A stretch of DNA of 64,000 nucleotides from Apostichopus japonicus (lineage: Eukaryota > Echinodermata > Holothuroidea > Aspidochirotida > Stichopodidae), in the NCBI RefSeq assembly GCF_037975245.1, contig NC_092577.1:25231398-25295397 (forward strand), read 5' to 3'. Shown here one piece after another: positions 40,551 through 52,965 of the stretch. The position numbers and the translations under genes are program-made. Each line of letters begins with the position of its first letter. The stretch's first letter is position 1. The notes under the pieces were generated by a model. That model worked only from the letters and a program-made list of their open reading frames with translations, was not told the origin of the DNA and did not search any database.

Positions 40551-42151
40551 GTGTTGGTGTCGGAGAGCCGAATTTCCGCCGAGGCTATGAATATTCGGAA
40601 TGACATCAGTAGGCTTTGACCGAAAAGTCCGAAGATTAATTAGCAGTCAGCAGACAGAGCTTTGTCCGCGGGCACAATGTACAGCCTGCACTGAATAGAA
40701 CGGCTTATCGTGGAGTGAATGAGTAGGCCTAGCTTATGCCTATTGTTTTCAGCAGAGTGAAACCCGGTCCTGCAATGCTAGTTTATTTTGTTCGGAGAGA
40801 GAAATAAACACAACCTGGCTTGCTTGTTTTTGGCTTGCATCTTTTTTATGTTATTTCACAAGCCATTTCATATTTTATACCCCGAGAAACAAACCGAAAT
40901 CCTAAATGAATGCTTTAATCGATTCGCCAACGAACAGGGTAGCTGAAGGACTACGACAACGTTGCTAACAGTACATACACCCATATATACTGTTAACACT
41001 CGTACCGCGCGTGTGTGGTGTTGACGACGAAACTGTACCTACTTCGTGTACTAATTAATGATTATTTAATCATATTTAGCAGGAGACCTAAGTACATGTG
41101 GCCCAGTACACGTGAATAATAATGGAAACGGTGTTTATGACGAAAAGAAATTTGGCAAACTGCGGTGTTAGCTTTGAATGCTCTTACTATACTTGCTTCT
41201 TAGTAGCGATATCATGACACGTGAATCGTTCATTATGTAAATGTCTACGATACCGCGCACTCATTTTCTTCACAGTAAACTCTTTCAACTCGGGGCCCCT
41301 CAACTGAATACCCTGTATATAGGCCCCAAATTATAGCAGGCTAGAATTGCTACAAGTTTTCAAAGGTATTTCCCGCAATGTCTTTACTCTCCAAATTGTT
41401 CTCAGACATTCTAAATGAACACACAAGATGACTGAATGTCCCAGTGAGGTAAATTTCATCCGAGGTGATAATAAAAACAGTTTAAGAATTTTGACCAAAG
41501 GTGACCATATTTGAATTTATGGCATATTTGAGGCCAATACAGCATACCTTTAAAAACTATACATTCCAAGCGGCCAACTAACTGATGCAGCGTGTGTTGT
41601 TTCAATTAAAATATTACTTGTCACTTTTCTGAAGAGCATTGCAACGCAGACTGTGACAAACTTGGCAGATGATATATTACATCGAACACGAATTCTTTGA
41701 TTGTTTCGTTTCGTTTATTTGGTTCATCACTTCACATGTAAACACATAAGGAGAAAGGTTATTGTTAAAATCATGGACATTTAGTTATGCTTCCACAGTA
41801 ATAATTAATTACGCTATTAAATATGTTGAGTTATGATGGGGTGGAATTGTGAAAAAAATTATCAGGTGTGATATAAATTGAGGATACATTACATACATCA
41901 CAAATATTCACCTGTGGAGAATGGAGACATGCTGATTCCTATTCTTCGAAATAAAGACGTATTTACATTCGGAGCACCGGCCCAGTTTGAGAGACTTGTA
42001 CAGTTTCATCTCCTCGTCTGCTGTCTGCCATGGTCTTTGCAGCGCCTCCAGATATGTAAAAAAAAATGTCGTGATGGTGTTTCAAGGGATTCGCCCATGG
42101 TTGGTGTAGGCATTCCCTGCCCCAAGATCTTCTTCATCGCATGTGCGTTCC
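40551..42151. other. Unassigned region
   Basis: No gene seen on either strand; only short ORFs. AT-rich with ordinary composition. No LTR of gypsy-3 recognised. Confidence 0.35.
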
Positions 42152-43200
42152 TTACAGGATGCTGGCTGCAGTGAGAACATGACCTTTCCATGCATTCCAT
42201 GCATTCAGCGTAAGTTCACCCAACCGACGATCACAATGGGCTGCAATGAATTTTAGGTCACTTAGGATGTCAGGATAGTTCTTCATACTTTTCGTAGTTG
42301 GGTTCTGAAATGCAGCATGTACTCTGTCGTAATCCGCCCAAGGAAAATCCTGACCTTTACAGTACTCCTGCATGACGTCAATTTTTTACTCGTCATATGC
42401 CGTGCCTTTTCCAGTACTCTCCGCATCGATCCATTGCCGTATCAATGACGATGACCTCTTTCTCCTCCTTCTGCTCTACGGTCTGTCCTTCTTCGACCTG
42501 CAAGACAGCTGGAAGAAATACTGCCGAGAGTTTGTCCGACAATAGGGACCAAAGATTCTCTATCATGTTTAGAGCTGAAAGTCCAGGGCCGTACGTCGAC
42601 ACCAAGCAAATAGAGGTCTTCGCTTAAAAAGTCTCTGCAAATACAGCTGCACGGTCCACGACTTTGGGTTCCAGTCTGGCCCTCAATCTACCGACAAGAT
42701 CACCGTAGTCTTCCCTTCACCTTCACTACTCAAAATGTTGTCCATGTCATTCACGTGACTTTAAATGTTTACTTTCCGGAACTTGGCGACACGGTTGAAA
42801 ACAAAAGCAGGTCCAGTCCTGGGAAACTGATAAACCTCACGGCCCAGTTTGTCTTGTGTGGTCTTCTTGAAACTCGGCTTGCTTTTCAGGACCATGTAAC
42901 CAGATGGCGTGATTTTGTAGCCTTTGCTGATCGGGAAATCATGGTCAGGCACGTTTGGTCGGTCATCGTTAGGGAATATCCGTCGAATCTGACGGTATCT
43001 GCTGACTGCTAACTTGTTGATGCAATCGGCAGACATAACGATGGTGCTGTCCGCGAATTCCCTTCCAAACTCCAATCGGTAGCGGATCCTAGCAGCATAG
43101 TAGTGCTCGTCTGCATTCTTTTTCCGTACATCATTCCTCTTCGCCGCAACTTTTGCCTTCACCTGCCCTTTGTACTGCTTGCGAGAGTGGCTCCATCAAT
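42152..43200 (-). pseudogene. DDE-type transposase-like gene, decayed
   Basis: On the minus strand from about 43200: YAARIRYRLEFG, VMSADCINKLAVSRYRQIRR, HDFPISKGYKITPSGYM and YQFPRTGPAFVFNRV. Then near 42690 VILSVD, a stop and GPDWNP. Then from 42605 YGPGLSALNMIENLWSLLSD (an Asn/Ile/Glu box like the third acidic residue of DDE enzymes). Then EYWKRHGI and, from 42373, a tail with LKFIAAHCDRRLGELTLNAW. The order Asp ... GPD ... NMIEN fits a DDE fold. I recall an uncharacterised multi-copy family in corals and echinoderms with these motifs, superfamily unknown to me. One TGA and at least two shifts. Confidence 0.55.
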
Positions 43201-44804
43201 CGTCGTTAGGGCACTTTCATAACAACTCCCTGCTTTGAGGTACACACAACGCGTCGTCGAAGTTGTTCGAGAGACGTTCCTCAACTTCTGCTAGTCGTTC
43301 ATTGTCGTCTTTCGTGTGCAGTCAATCCGTTGTCTCCGGTAAATACATTCACGGTAGGAATGAGGTGGGGAAACGTTAGCCTGAACGATTTCCTCCCGCA
43401 GTTATGTCTAAGGTCCTGTCGGCGTTGTATTTTTACTTTTGCTGGTGTTTTCACCTCAGGCAGCGGTATCTGAAAACGGAAAACGAAAGAAATATATCAA
43501 TTTGAGAATAAGATATTTAAAAAGAACAAAATTTTCCCCAAAAAAAAGGTTAATACTGAAAGGAAATGTATCGACCATTGAAATTGGTATCACTGAAATT
43601 CTAATGTTGGGAATCTATAAATATAGGTTTTCTATATTAAGAAAGACTGCGCAGTATGTGTACTACTTCTGCGACTTAAAAAAAGTCGGGATTTCGGCGG
43701 ACTTTGCATATGTTGTTCCACTTAGTTAACATTCTCAAAATGTATTCTGAACTTACAACTTATTCTGCTCTCTTGTGTCCATATCGAGGTCTACGTCGGA
43801 AATTCTTCTGGACAGCATTTCTTGTCTTCGTAATGTTACGAAGTCCAGATATCATGGTTTGGGAAACGAACACAATAAAGTAGGTTAGAGAGGTTTTCTT
43901 TTCAAATGAATCTAATACGTGTCTCTTGGTAACCAAAAATATATAACTTAGCATAAATACATTACATACCTTAATACTTAACATTAACTTAGCGCGCACG
44001 CAAGGTACCTCGGCTACCGCTGGGCTCTCCGTCGGGGTGTCAAATCCCAGGGTAGTCGGTGTTGATTAAGTAACCGTAGTGCGGGTGTGTCTGGAAGCTT
44101 CCGGAAGGCGCTTTACGTAAATAACAGCTCCGGTATAGATAACAAGACCAGGTAAGGTAAATCATATGTTCAGAAGAATGGTATCCAAGAGTAAGTCACA
44201 CACAGCGTGGTTGGCATGGTGAAGAAAGGCCGGAACGGAGAAGGTAGGTTTGTAAGTGCTAGGCAGACAGTTGTTTTACGTGGCGTGACGTACAGGTTGG
44301 TGCCACTGGGAGAAGAGACCGAGCCACTCCTTGAAAACAAATTTATATGACATTCGGTGAGATTACTCGACCGTAGCTTTTAACTGCACTGATTGTGCTC
44401 TTACGTTTACAAATTAGCATAATAATAATACACCATTTAAGCTTTGCATAACAGCAATTAGCGTATTAAACCTTTAAAGAATCAAATCCAACACTTTCTG
44501 CGTCCATTTTTATTAGAAGTTTATTCAGAAGTTTGGTACCTGCATAAATCGCTGAACTTTCATTAAACTATCGGAAATAAAGTTTGGTCTTGACCAGCGC
44601 AGCTATTGGACCATGTTTGCGCTTTGATGTCCACCGGTTTAAAATAGCCCCAAGTATTCGCAACCATAGTGTACCTATATTGCACCTATCACTCGGCGAA
44701 CACGACTCGTTGCCCTTTTCGTTTGGATCTACTCTATGGGTTTTTGCTACTATGACATTATGGCTCCCAAAATCTCAGCCAACACCTCCGTTGTAGTTTG
44801 CTAG
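43201..44804. other. Unassigned region
   Basis: Short ORFs only. The stretch at 43201-43440 on the minus strand may contain the decayed N-terminus of the DDE-like gene. No other gene seen. Confidence 0.3.
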
Positions 44805-44958
44805 ATGGAACCCGCAAGGGATCGTGGTCGAGAATCGTCTGTCCGGGCAAAATGTGTGTTAAAACCCCACCGAAGTAAGCTAAGGATTGATGTGACAGCC
44901 CTGGTGACGCGGCGATCATCAGGACGAGTTTATAAGGCAGTGATCAAAGCCATAGATG
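44805..44958 (+). CDS. First exon of a BEN-like gene
   Basis: The ATG at 44805 opens 51 codons and leaves phase 1 at a donor (GATG|GTAGGT). The reading is basic (MEPARDRGRESSVRAKCVLK, RRSSGRVYKAVIKAID). It joins in frame to the exon starting at 46785 (after TTTATTGAAAG), giving ...KAIDGEHEVQQEP. The matching phase is the main support. The intron (1.8 kb) contains the dispersed repeat at 45384. The start codon choice is simply the first ATG in the open stretch. Confidence 0.45.
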
Positions 44959-45383
44959 GTAGGTCCATACTTTTCATGTACCTTTCGGTATACGTTATTT
45001 TCTAACTGTTCAGCAGTAATGAAAACGGTAAAGAAATTCCTCCCTTGTACCCATTTCGTAGTCGGACGTTACCCCCGATTCACTTTACGCATTATCCGAA
45101 TTTAGGCCTACTTGCTACGTTTCGGTCCAAAATAAACGGATCTGCGTAATAATAACCACCCAAAAGAAAAAGCGCACGATTATATCGCAGTATTTATCGA
45201 ACGTTCTTTCCATGATAAGTCATGCTCATGTTGAAATTGTTTAATGACATTGGCTTTAGCATTGAGCAGATACTCTTAGAATATCCTTTCAGAACGGCTG
45301 ATCCTCGATATAATATATAGCAAACTTTATTATGTGATAGCTTCATTCCTTTCTACATATTCCCAGACCGTTCGTTATTTTTG

Positions 45384-45990
45384 GCTCATACCAGCATGCT
45401 GGTGTGAGCTATTGTTACAGTGCAGCGTCTATGACTCCGTGAACAATTGGTAAAACTGCTCCCACTCGTACAGTATTTGATGGAATTTCATGAAACTTGG
45501 ACACAAGGACCATTGGGTATAGGGCGATCAGAGATGGTCCAAAATTTGGGGTCAAAGGTCACCTGTGGGCCGTAATGGGCCATTTTGTGGAAATACGCAA
45601 AATGCTTCTTCTCCTACAGATTCCATGGTACAATATTGAGGGTTTGTCACGATAGTACTATGGTAGTTTTACCTTCAGGGTGTTCATGAATTTGAGATCA
45701 AAGATCAACTAGGGGTCTTTTGTGGCCCGGGCCGCGGCCCTATATTTTCAAATTGCTCCTGTTCGTACAGTGTATGGCCAAATATAATGAAACTTGGTCA
45801 CAATGTTCCTCGGGATGAGAGTTACGAGGGGTGTTCGGAAAATTGAGGTCAAAGGTCATTTAGGGGGTCATTCTTTGTAATATTTTCAAATATCTCAAGA
45901 TTTTGATGGATCATATTCAATGTTGAACTGATGATTGTTGGATTGTGTATGAATAAGGTGATGCCTAGAAAACTTTGGTCAAAAGTTAAT
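45384..45990 (+). repeat. Dispersed repeat with GGTCAAAGGTCA words
   Basis: It starts with the 26 bp near-palindrome GCTCATACCAGCA/TGCTGGTGTGAGC (45384-45409) and holds two diverged copies of CGTACAGT(A/G)T...ATGAAACTTGG(A/T)CACAA (about 45470 and 45765), each followed by GGTCAAAGGTCA-type words. This pattern is familiar from marine invertebrate genomes. Non-coding. Confidence 0.6.
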
Positions 45991-46784
45991 TAATTTCAAT
46001 TAATCCCCATTGTTTAAAAAAATCTGGGCGTTCACTTTTTGCCAAAGCTCCTTTAATTTGTCTCCCAGTCTCTGCAGTGTTTGTTTACATTTGTGGTTAA
46101 GCTCTGCAGAGGCTGTTAGTGGAATTAAAGCAGGACTGGGAGTTGAACTGTTGAACTGTAAGCATGAGAGCTCTATAGCCAATCAGCACTTGCCGATTCT
46201 TATAAGTCTTTCAGCCTGAGGTATGTAGGCAGCTTGTGATGTCTTGTAGGGAGTGCTTGTTATGTCTGCTAAGGTAGAGGGGAGAAAGTTTAATAGGGTA
46301 GGTCAGTGGTATTGTTTGAGAGAGTGGGTAAAATAGGATTTAAAGGGGAAAATAGGAATTATAGCCAGTGGTGTGGCCAGGATTCTGCTAACGGAGGGGG
46401 GGGGGTATCCCTCACGGGCCCAAAATTGGTTTTGTGGGCCCTACATTTTTCAGCTCGAAAAGGTATGAGCTTCTGCACCATTGGTGCTGTAGTTATCTGA
46501 TGACGTATTAGTCAAAGAGATTAATGTATAGTCCTCTGTCGTGGATCACTTCCATGTACACACAACTAGTAACTTCCAAAATAAACATCGCTTTGCATAT
46601 TAATAATACGATTGCCACTGAAATAAAAAAAAATGAAAAGAGGTAACATGTCTTGTTAGCCCCTCCTAAAGTCAAATGAACACCAAGTCAATAAATGTTT
46701 ATTTTTATACATTGTTCGTAAGATAGACCATTGATCAAGGACATATATGTTTTTCCTGAGCCTCTCAATCCTGTTTATTGAAAG

Positions 46785-47640
46785 GTGAGCACGAGGTACA
46801 ACAAGAACCGATGTCGGATGCTGACGACGATGCCCCGATATCAACATTGTTAAATTCTCGTGGTGGCGAAGAGGTAGTCCATCCACCTCACGTACATGAG
46901 TCGGAAGCTAGAAGCTCCGTTTCACCGACGGCAGACACCCAGCCACCTTGTCTCCGCATTGACGAGGAAACGGACATTGTAGATGAACGCCTTGGCGACG
47001 TCAATCGAAAGAGTTCAAGGAAAGAAGTACAGGAGTTGAAATCGGACTTTCAACTTTTTGCAAAGTAGCATAACTGAAACATTTCAGGAAGAGCTTAACG
47101 CGATGCTTCAAGCAATATCTAAGGTCAAGCACCAACATTTGACAACTCCAAAGAGTGAACCGCAACAATGGATCGGAGAACGGTACACTTCACAGACGTA
47201 ACCGTGGGGATTGCAACTCCCCTGAGACGCCAGCTGGAAGATCGTCTATGAGGATTTCTCCTTTTTACGGAACACTCCTTGGCAAACTGGTGAAAATACC
47301 GGTGGATAGTCAGAACGGTATATTTTCAGACAAGCACGAACAATACTTTTTGGGATCATTCACTGCAACGTCTTTTGTTGGCAGGCTGATGCCTCATTTC
47401 TTTAGCTCGGATGACTTGTTGTAACGGGTGTGGGAAAAGTAACCAAAGTCCAGTTGGACTGTTCAAAGATCAAAGCCATTCTAAGGCAGGCAGAGCTACA
47501 GTTGAAAGGTTGCACACAAACAACCGAAGCTTTCGGTTAACTCCGTGTTGCAATCAATGACAGATGTAGGTCACAAGGACGAAGACTAGCTAGCTCTAGT
47601 AGTCTAGGGACAAATAGCTGCTGTGTCGTACGGCTATGCC
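46785..47640 (+). pseudogene. Second exon(s) of a BEN-like gene, frameshifted
   Basis: After the AG at 46783-46784 the frame reads an acidic linker (MSDADDDAPISTLL...) and a helical stretch (EVQELKSDFQLFAK) to TAG near 47066. The coiled helix continues in the next frame (ITETFQEELNAMLQAISKV). The frame from about 47160 then gives YFLGSFTATSFVGRLMPHFF and SSDDLL; a shifted frame gives VTGVGKVTKVQLDCSKIKAI, a stop, and LRVAINDRCRSQGRRL. The last pieces resemble a BEN domain (protein and DNA binding in nuclear factors): the FxxxL(M)xxxFSxxxL box, VTG, and the closing AINxxCRxxRR. Three or more frame breaks: decay or assembly error. The BEN call is from motif recognition only. Confidence 0.4.
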
Positions 47641-50045
47641 AACTAATGTTACATACATATTTTTTCTTTTACCTATTGTATGTTTAGTATTTACTTATTT
47701 CTGTGCAGAATATTATAAGGCATATATATTGTTCGCTGGTCTGTGTCTTCGATATCCTATTAGTCCATTTCAAAAGTAAACAATAGCAGCTCCTTAATTT
47801 ATCTCACCGCAATTGAGCTTAAAGGGTTACCATTTTACTCGTTTCAGGTTTTCAACAATTTACCCTGACATTTTTTCAGGTTTGCCAGTAAAAGTTTCAC
47901 CAGAGGTTACTGTCTTAAACTCCTCAAGTTACAAAGTAGTGTAATAACATATCAACTTAATTGTTTTTGAAAGTCGTATCGATGTCATAAAAGCATAAGG
48001 GGGAGGGGTCATTGCACCAGAAATCCCGCCCGTGGCGTCGGGTCCCCCTGGCCTGTGCATAAAACCACTCTCTTCTTTATAGAAATTCGACATACTGACA
48101 ATCAACGACAGCACGATGAAGACTTGCTCTTTTGTAGTTGTTTAAAAGGATACAGAATGTTGTACATAAACACAATTCTCTGGCGAAAACTTTTGTGCTA
48201 GTCAATTCGGACGCTATAAATGGCTTTCTAAAAGTTATCGCTATTAAACACCCAGACAAAATTGATGCCGACGATGCGAAGCACGCGTACAGTATTATCC
48301 ATTTTTAACGAGGTTCGATCTGCTTGCCCTCTGTTTGATAAAATTACGTTCAGTGCACATATACTAAGCAGCAAGCGCAGTACATACTGAGCGGCTAAAT
48401 ATAATTAAGGCCGAAGCCACGGACTCCTTTCTTGACGGAAACTAGCGCTAGGCGGAGAGAGATATGCTGGAATCACTTCCATATTCGAACGCGCTGCACA
48501 TAACGCTACTTCACACATGCTAGGCTAGGCTTTTCATGTAACTGCGTGACTTCGTCGTAACTCAGTGCTCGATACGGGCGAATAAAGAGAATGTACAAAC
48601 GGAAACAGTTTTTACCAAGAGGTTGCATTTAAGACCTTGTTTAATATACCATAAATTTATCAAATAATTAACATCGAATTTTGTTAGGAAGGGACAACTT
48701 CAACAAAAAGTCAAAAGTTTTTCTTTCTTCACAGTTTGTTTTGGGCCATTGGTTGATGTTTTGCGATTTAGGCCTAGGATAGGCTCATGGCCTACCAATT
48801 TGACAAGGTGTATACTGATGGTACTTGTATTCCGATAGTTGTAGTTACGCTGTTGTAAACAGCCATGGGTGGGGAAACACTTTCTTCACGAATCAGTAGG
48901 TCGAACTCGGTAAAGCACTACAGTATAATAACTTCCTGCACTGAGAGTATCGATCGTTTCTGCTCATAGCAGCAGTGCTTTCTTTGTAACTCTAATCGGA
49001 CTGAGTGCATGCTAAAAAAAAATTCCAAAAAATTAGTTGGGCCAAAAATAGCAATTAGTTGGGCCAAATATACCTCCCAGATCATCGGAAATGGCACTTG
49101 CCAGGCGAAGTTAACTGGTCAAATTTCACCATTTCACGAGCGATTAACCTTTTCGTTAATAAATTGAGACCAATTGCATCCAATTGGGTGAAATTTCAGC
49201 AAGAATAGCAACACTGGACTAGAGTAAATTGTCATAGAAAGAAGAGACTTATGAAGATGTCTTTGTTTCTGAAGTAATTACCACATTTTGAAAGGGTACA
49301 GGATGTGTATCCATAATATTGGGAGAGGGTGATTACATGGGTTATCCTCCCCTAGTCAAATATTACGGGAATATATCCCCCCCCCCCCTCACCCGATCTA
49401 CGCCCTATGGTTCTCCTCAAGTGATAGGTTTTTTATCCATGTCCTGGGGAGGGCTGCGATTTTTGTGTATGAAGAAGGGTGCTTTGATGCAAAATAGTGC
49501 TACATTTGTTTAATAGTGCAAAATAGTGCTATCTTTTTTAAGAAATGTCTTATTTGTTGGAGGAAAAAATATTAAAATTACTGTTTCAAATTTTAAATTA
49601 CTGCCAGATATTTAGCAAAGTAGCCTACATTATTTCCCAGGTCATCAATATTATTCTCATCCTGTTTCATTACGACCTTTAACTATTCATTATTTTGTAA
49701 AAGAGAGAACTCCATGACACTTGTGGCTGTGGGGTCATATGTAGTCTAAATTAGGGCCTACTGTCATTATGTACAGTAGAGCAATATTTCATGTTTAGAA
49801 ATAGTTAAATATCTTGGTTTTAAGAACATGAAATGTATGGGATTTCGATAAAAAGAAGAGGAAAAAATGATTGCACCAACCAGCGAAGACTGCTTAAATC
49901 CGACGGATGTGGCGAATCAATAATATAGAGCCTCAACATGTATGATTGCTGCATGATAACCTGTATACTGTATCAGCTTACCATACCTGGCAGGTCTGTT
50001 CTTCAAGTCCAATATTGATGCCGAGCCCCGACCATTCATACCACT
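47641..50045. other. Unassigned region
   Basis: No gene supported. It has a C10 run at 49378-49388 and a repeated ATTAGTTGGGCCAAA word near 49035-49065. A 49319-49513 plus ORF crosses the C-run and has no domain. Confidence 0.3.
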
Positions 50046-50510
50046 TCACTGATATACCATGTTGGTCAGCCTAAGCTGTCCCTTGTATCGTTTGGCAAAC
50101 ATGTCAATAATAACCTCATTCTTTATTGGGAAGTCATACTGGATGTGAATATGAGCAAGACTTGACAGCCGTTCATCGGTCATTGAAGCTCTTGTATAAT
50201 TGTTCACCCTACGTTATCTACTAAAACTACGTTCACATTCACACGAAGTTACTGGTAGTGTGCAACATATTTTCAACAAAGTGTCGGTCACATGCTTCGA
50301 TGGACTGTTTCAATGTGGATGGTACATCTGCTGGGTCTAGACCAGAAAACTTGGCCTTCCACATACTAACTTCCATATCTAGGAGCTCTGACGAAGGTAG
50401 GTCATTTGAGTATGCCTCCTCGAATATGCGGGTGCTTGGTGGTGGTGAAGAATAATCTAGTAGGACCGTTGGTACCAGTCCCATCGCTTCTGTACTTTTC
50501 ACTGCAAGAT
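50046..50510 (-). pseudogene. hAT-type transposase exon with C-terminal dimerisation motif
   Basis: After acceptor CTATTTTAG the minus strand reads AVKSTEAMGLVPTVLL, LPSSELLDMEVSMWKAKFSG and KQSIEACDRHFVENM, then shifts frame near 50268 to CCTLPVTSCECERSFSR, a stop, and MTDERLSSLAHIHI. CERSFS and the following L-x-x-L-A-x-x-x-I-H are the hAT/TTF-type dimerisation signature, as in THAP12/ZMYM-like proteins. It ends at TGA 50046-50048. Broken by one shift and one stop in the region. Confidence 0.7.
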
Positions 50511-50760
50511 CTAAAATAGATTGAAAGCATTATCATTATTTTTTGATGAGATACGATAATATTAAGAATTCATCAATAGGAATTCAGTATCTCTTATTTG
50601 TTCTTATTCTAATAAATGAATACATTTTCCCTTTGGGCACGATAATTTATTTCATTACAAGTGTAAGATACTATCTGATAACCGGGAAGTAGGCTAAAAG
50701 TGAACATAATTTATAGTAAGTTGATTATTTACTTTGAATTATTAATGTAGCCTACTGTAC

Positions 50761-50983
50761 CTGAAAAGCGAGTTTCCATTCCTTCAATGATGTGGTCAAC
50801 AAATGGTATGGCCAAATTTACACGATAGTAGGACATTGGATCACTAGCTGCTGCGTTACTACGGTGAACTTCACGTGCCGTAAATCTTGGCATTGATGGT
50901 AAGGCATCCACTGATTCAGCCATGGTGACTGCTTTGTTGAAGATCGTGTTGTATTCTTTATACATGGCAATAATACGAGATAT
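50761..50983 (-). pseudogene. hAT-type transposase upstream exon
   Basis: Acceptor AAAATACAG and donor TTTTCAG|GTACAG bound 223 bp on the minus strand. The reading includes MYKEYNTIFNKAVTMAESVD and FTAREVHRSNAAASDPMSYY, then NLAIPFVDHIIEGMETRFSG. It joins the exon at 50510 in frame. This stretch is typical of the hAT catalytic region near its C-terminal part. No upstream RNase H exons recognised in the window. Confidence 0.65.
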
Positions 50984-51189
50984 CTGTATTTTCTTTTGAA
51001 GTAAAGAAATAATGTAATGAAATTCACGAACTTATTAAGCATATATGTGAAAAATATACACATGACATTCGTAACATTATACAGCCCCTAGTAAAAATTC
51101 CACCAGCGGTCCGCCTGTCGCGCCTGTCGCAAAGCAGTGGCACAGCGGCGTTTGCTAAACGACAACATTTCACCAGGGGGTCTGGTCGC

Positions 51190-51530
51190 TATTATAAGGA
51201 CCGGTATTCATAAGTACCGCTATTCATAACGACCGCTATTCATAATGTGCAACTTCCCGTACTACCCGCTATTCATAATGGGAGAAGAGGGTCACTAAAG
51301 AAAATAAGGACCGTTATTCCTAAGGACCGCTATTCATAACATGAGATATGAGGGTCGTTATTCATAATTCATGTTGAGGGTCGCTATTCATAATTTACAT
51401 TAGGGGTCACTACTTATACTTATACTTACGAAATGAGGGTCGCTATTCATAATTGGAAAAGGGGGTCGCTATTCATAATTCGAAAAGGGGGTTGCTATTC
51501 ATAAAACGAGGAGGGTGTCGCTATGCATAA
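51190..51530 (+). repeat. Tandem GCTATTCATAA array
   Basis: The word (G/C)GCTATTCATAA(T/C) with AGGGTC before it recurs at least nine times at irregular spacing of about 20-50 bp. A shorter version in reverse orientation (TTATGAATAGC) lies at about 61385-61495. Non-coding. Confidence 0.85.
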
Positions 51531-52965
51531 TATAATAATAATTACAAAGGGAAATATTGGATGGAAGACACCCCCACGGCTTGCCCCACTACCCTGCCCC
51601 CGACTAATCTTATCCAGGCTGCACCACTGAGACATGAAGTAACCCAAGCAGGCCCATTATCAAGGACTGAGTTTGCTATTTCAGAAATTACTAATTTTTT
51701 ATACGACAATAATGTTTTCGTAGAAAGTAGCTCTTAGTAGGACTTATGGACCTACAAATAATAAAGCGGGGTTGGACTGGACCATGAATCTATAGTTACT
51801 GCCCAGAGACGGATGAGAGGGGGGGGCCTTAGAATTGTGTTTTGTTTAGGGGGGGTAGGGAGCTTGAATACTTTCGGACCTTGAAGGTTTTTGCGTCATG
51901 CAGCGTACAAATAGATAAATGCAATTGGAATATGAACCAAACATTTGTCTTTTTCGTTGTTGGGGGGGGGGGTGAGGGTGGTGGTGATAGGTAAAGAGGT
52001 CTGGTAAGGTCTGTATAGTGTAACAAAATAAAACTAAAAAATAGCGAGAGACTTTTTTTTTATATTTTATTTTGGGATGGGAGCAACAAGGAGGCAGGAT
52101 ATAATGATAAATACAGAACAAACACAGGAAAAATACGGAATGTAAACATAAATATGCATGCAGGTTCAGAAAAAGTTAAACATTGATTAATTGGAGACAT
52201 GATAACACAGAAAATACATGTAATAATTAGTCAAGTCCATGTATACATGCGTAAAGGTTCACACACGAAATATAAAGAATCAATTTCTTTTAATAGCCAA
52301 ACCAAAATAAAAAAGAAAATACCATAAGGGAAAAAACAAATTTTATGACATTTATATTTATTTTCGGGGGGGGGGCGAGGGAGGCTGAGGTGGTTTCTTC
52401 TCTCATTTGACTCTCAGTTGAGGGGGGGGGGGGCTTGTAATGCTCAAGAACAGTTATGATTAGGGACCATAGAGTTAGTATGGGCATGCAGGCGCGGATC
52501 CAGGATTTCTTCGGGGGGGGGGGGCAAATTTGAAATTGTGCGAGCCAAATATTGGTATGTAATGGTGACACTAAAGCAGTGGCGTAATGAGGAAATTTTT
52601 TTTGGGGGGGGCAGAAAAAATCCGCATCACCACCACTCTTACATGCAAGCTCTGCTGAACGTTTCAAAGGGGGGGCTGAAGTATTTATGATCAGGTAGAG
52701 CTTAGGGTAAATCGGCGTGGGGTCTAGGGGAAAGCCCCAGCGGGGGTCCAGCGGCGGAGCCCCCGGAAGCTCAGGGCGTATGGGCATTTAATTAGCGTCA
52801 GATGAGCATATTTGTATACCTTATTTGTGACACTGGCAGAACACTAATTGGCGTTAGGTCCAGGGGGAGGAGCCCCCGGAAGCTTAGGCTTTTAGGTATT
52901 ACATTACCGTCATGTGAGCATCCAGGGGCCCGCCTTAGGGCCCTAGGTGTCATTTATTATGTACG
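51190..52965 (+). repeat. Long inverted repeat, left arm
   Basis: Collinear in reverse orientation with about 60430-61500: the GCTATTCATAA array, AACAAAGGGAAATATT, GATCTTATCCAGGCT-like, CCAAGCAGGCCCATTATCAA, ATACGACAATAATGTTTT, GCGGGGTTGGACT and GTAAAGGTTCACACACGAAATA all occur in both. Past 52340 a separate G-rich block is present only here, and shared blocks resume at about 52720-52960. Poly-G runs at 51961, 52366, 52423 and 52516. Confidence 0.85.

Noticed and set aside
45384-45409. Palindrome as a terminator or operator
   Set aside because: It is the start of a dispersed non-coding repeat in a eukaryotic intron-like region; no regulatory context.
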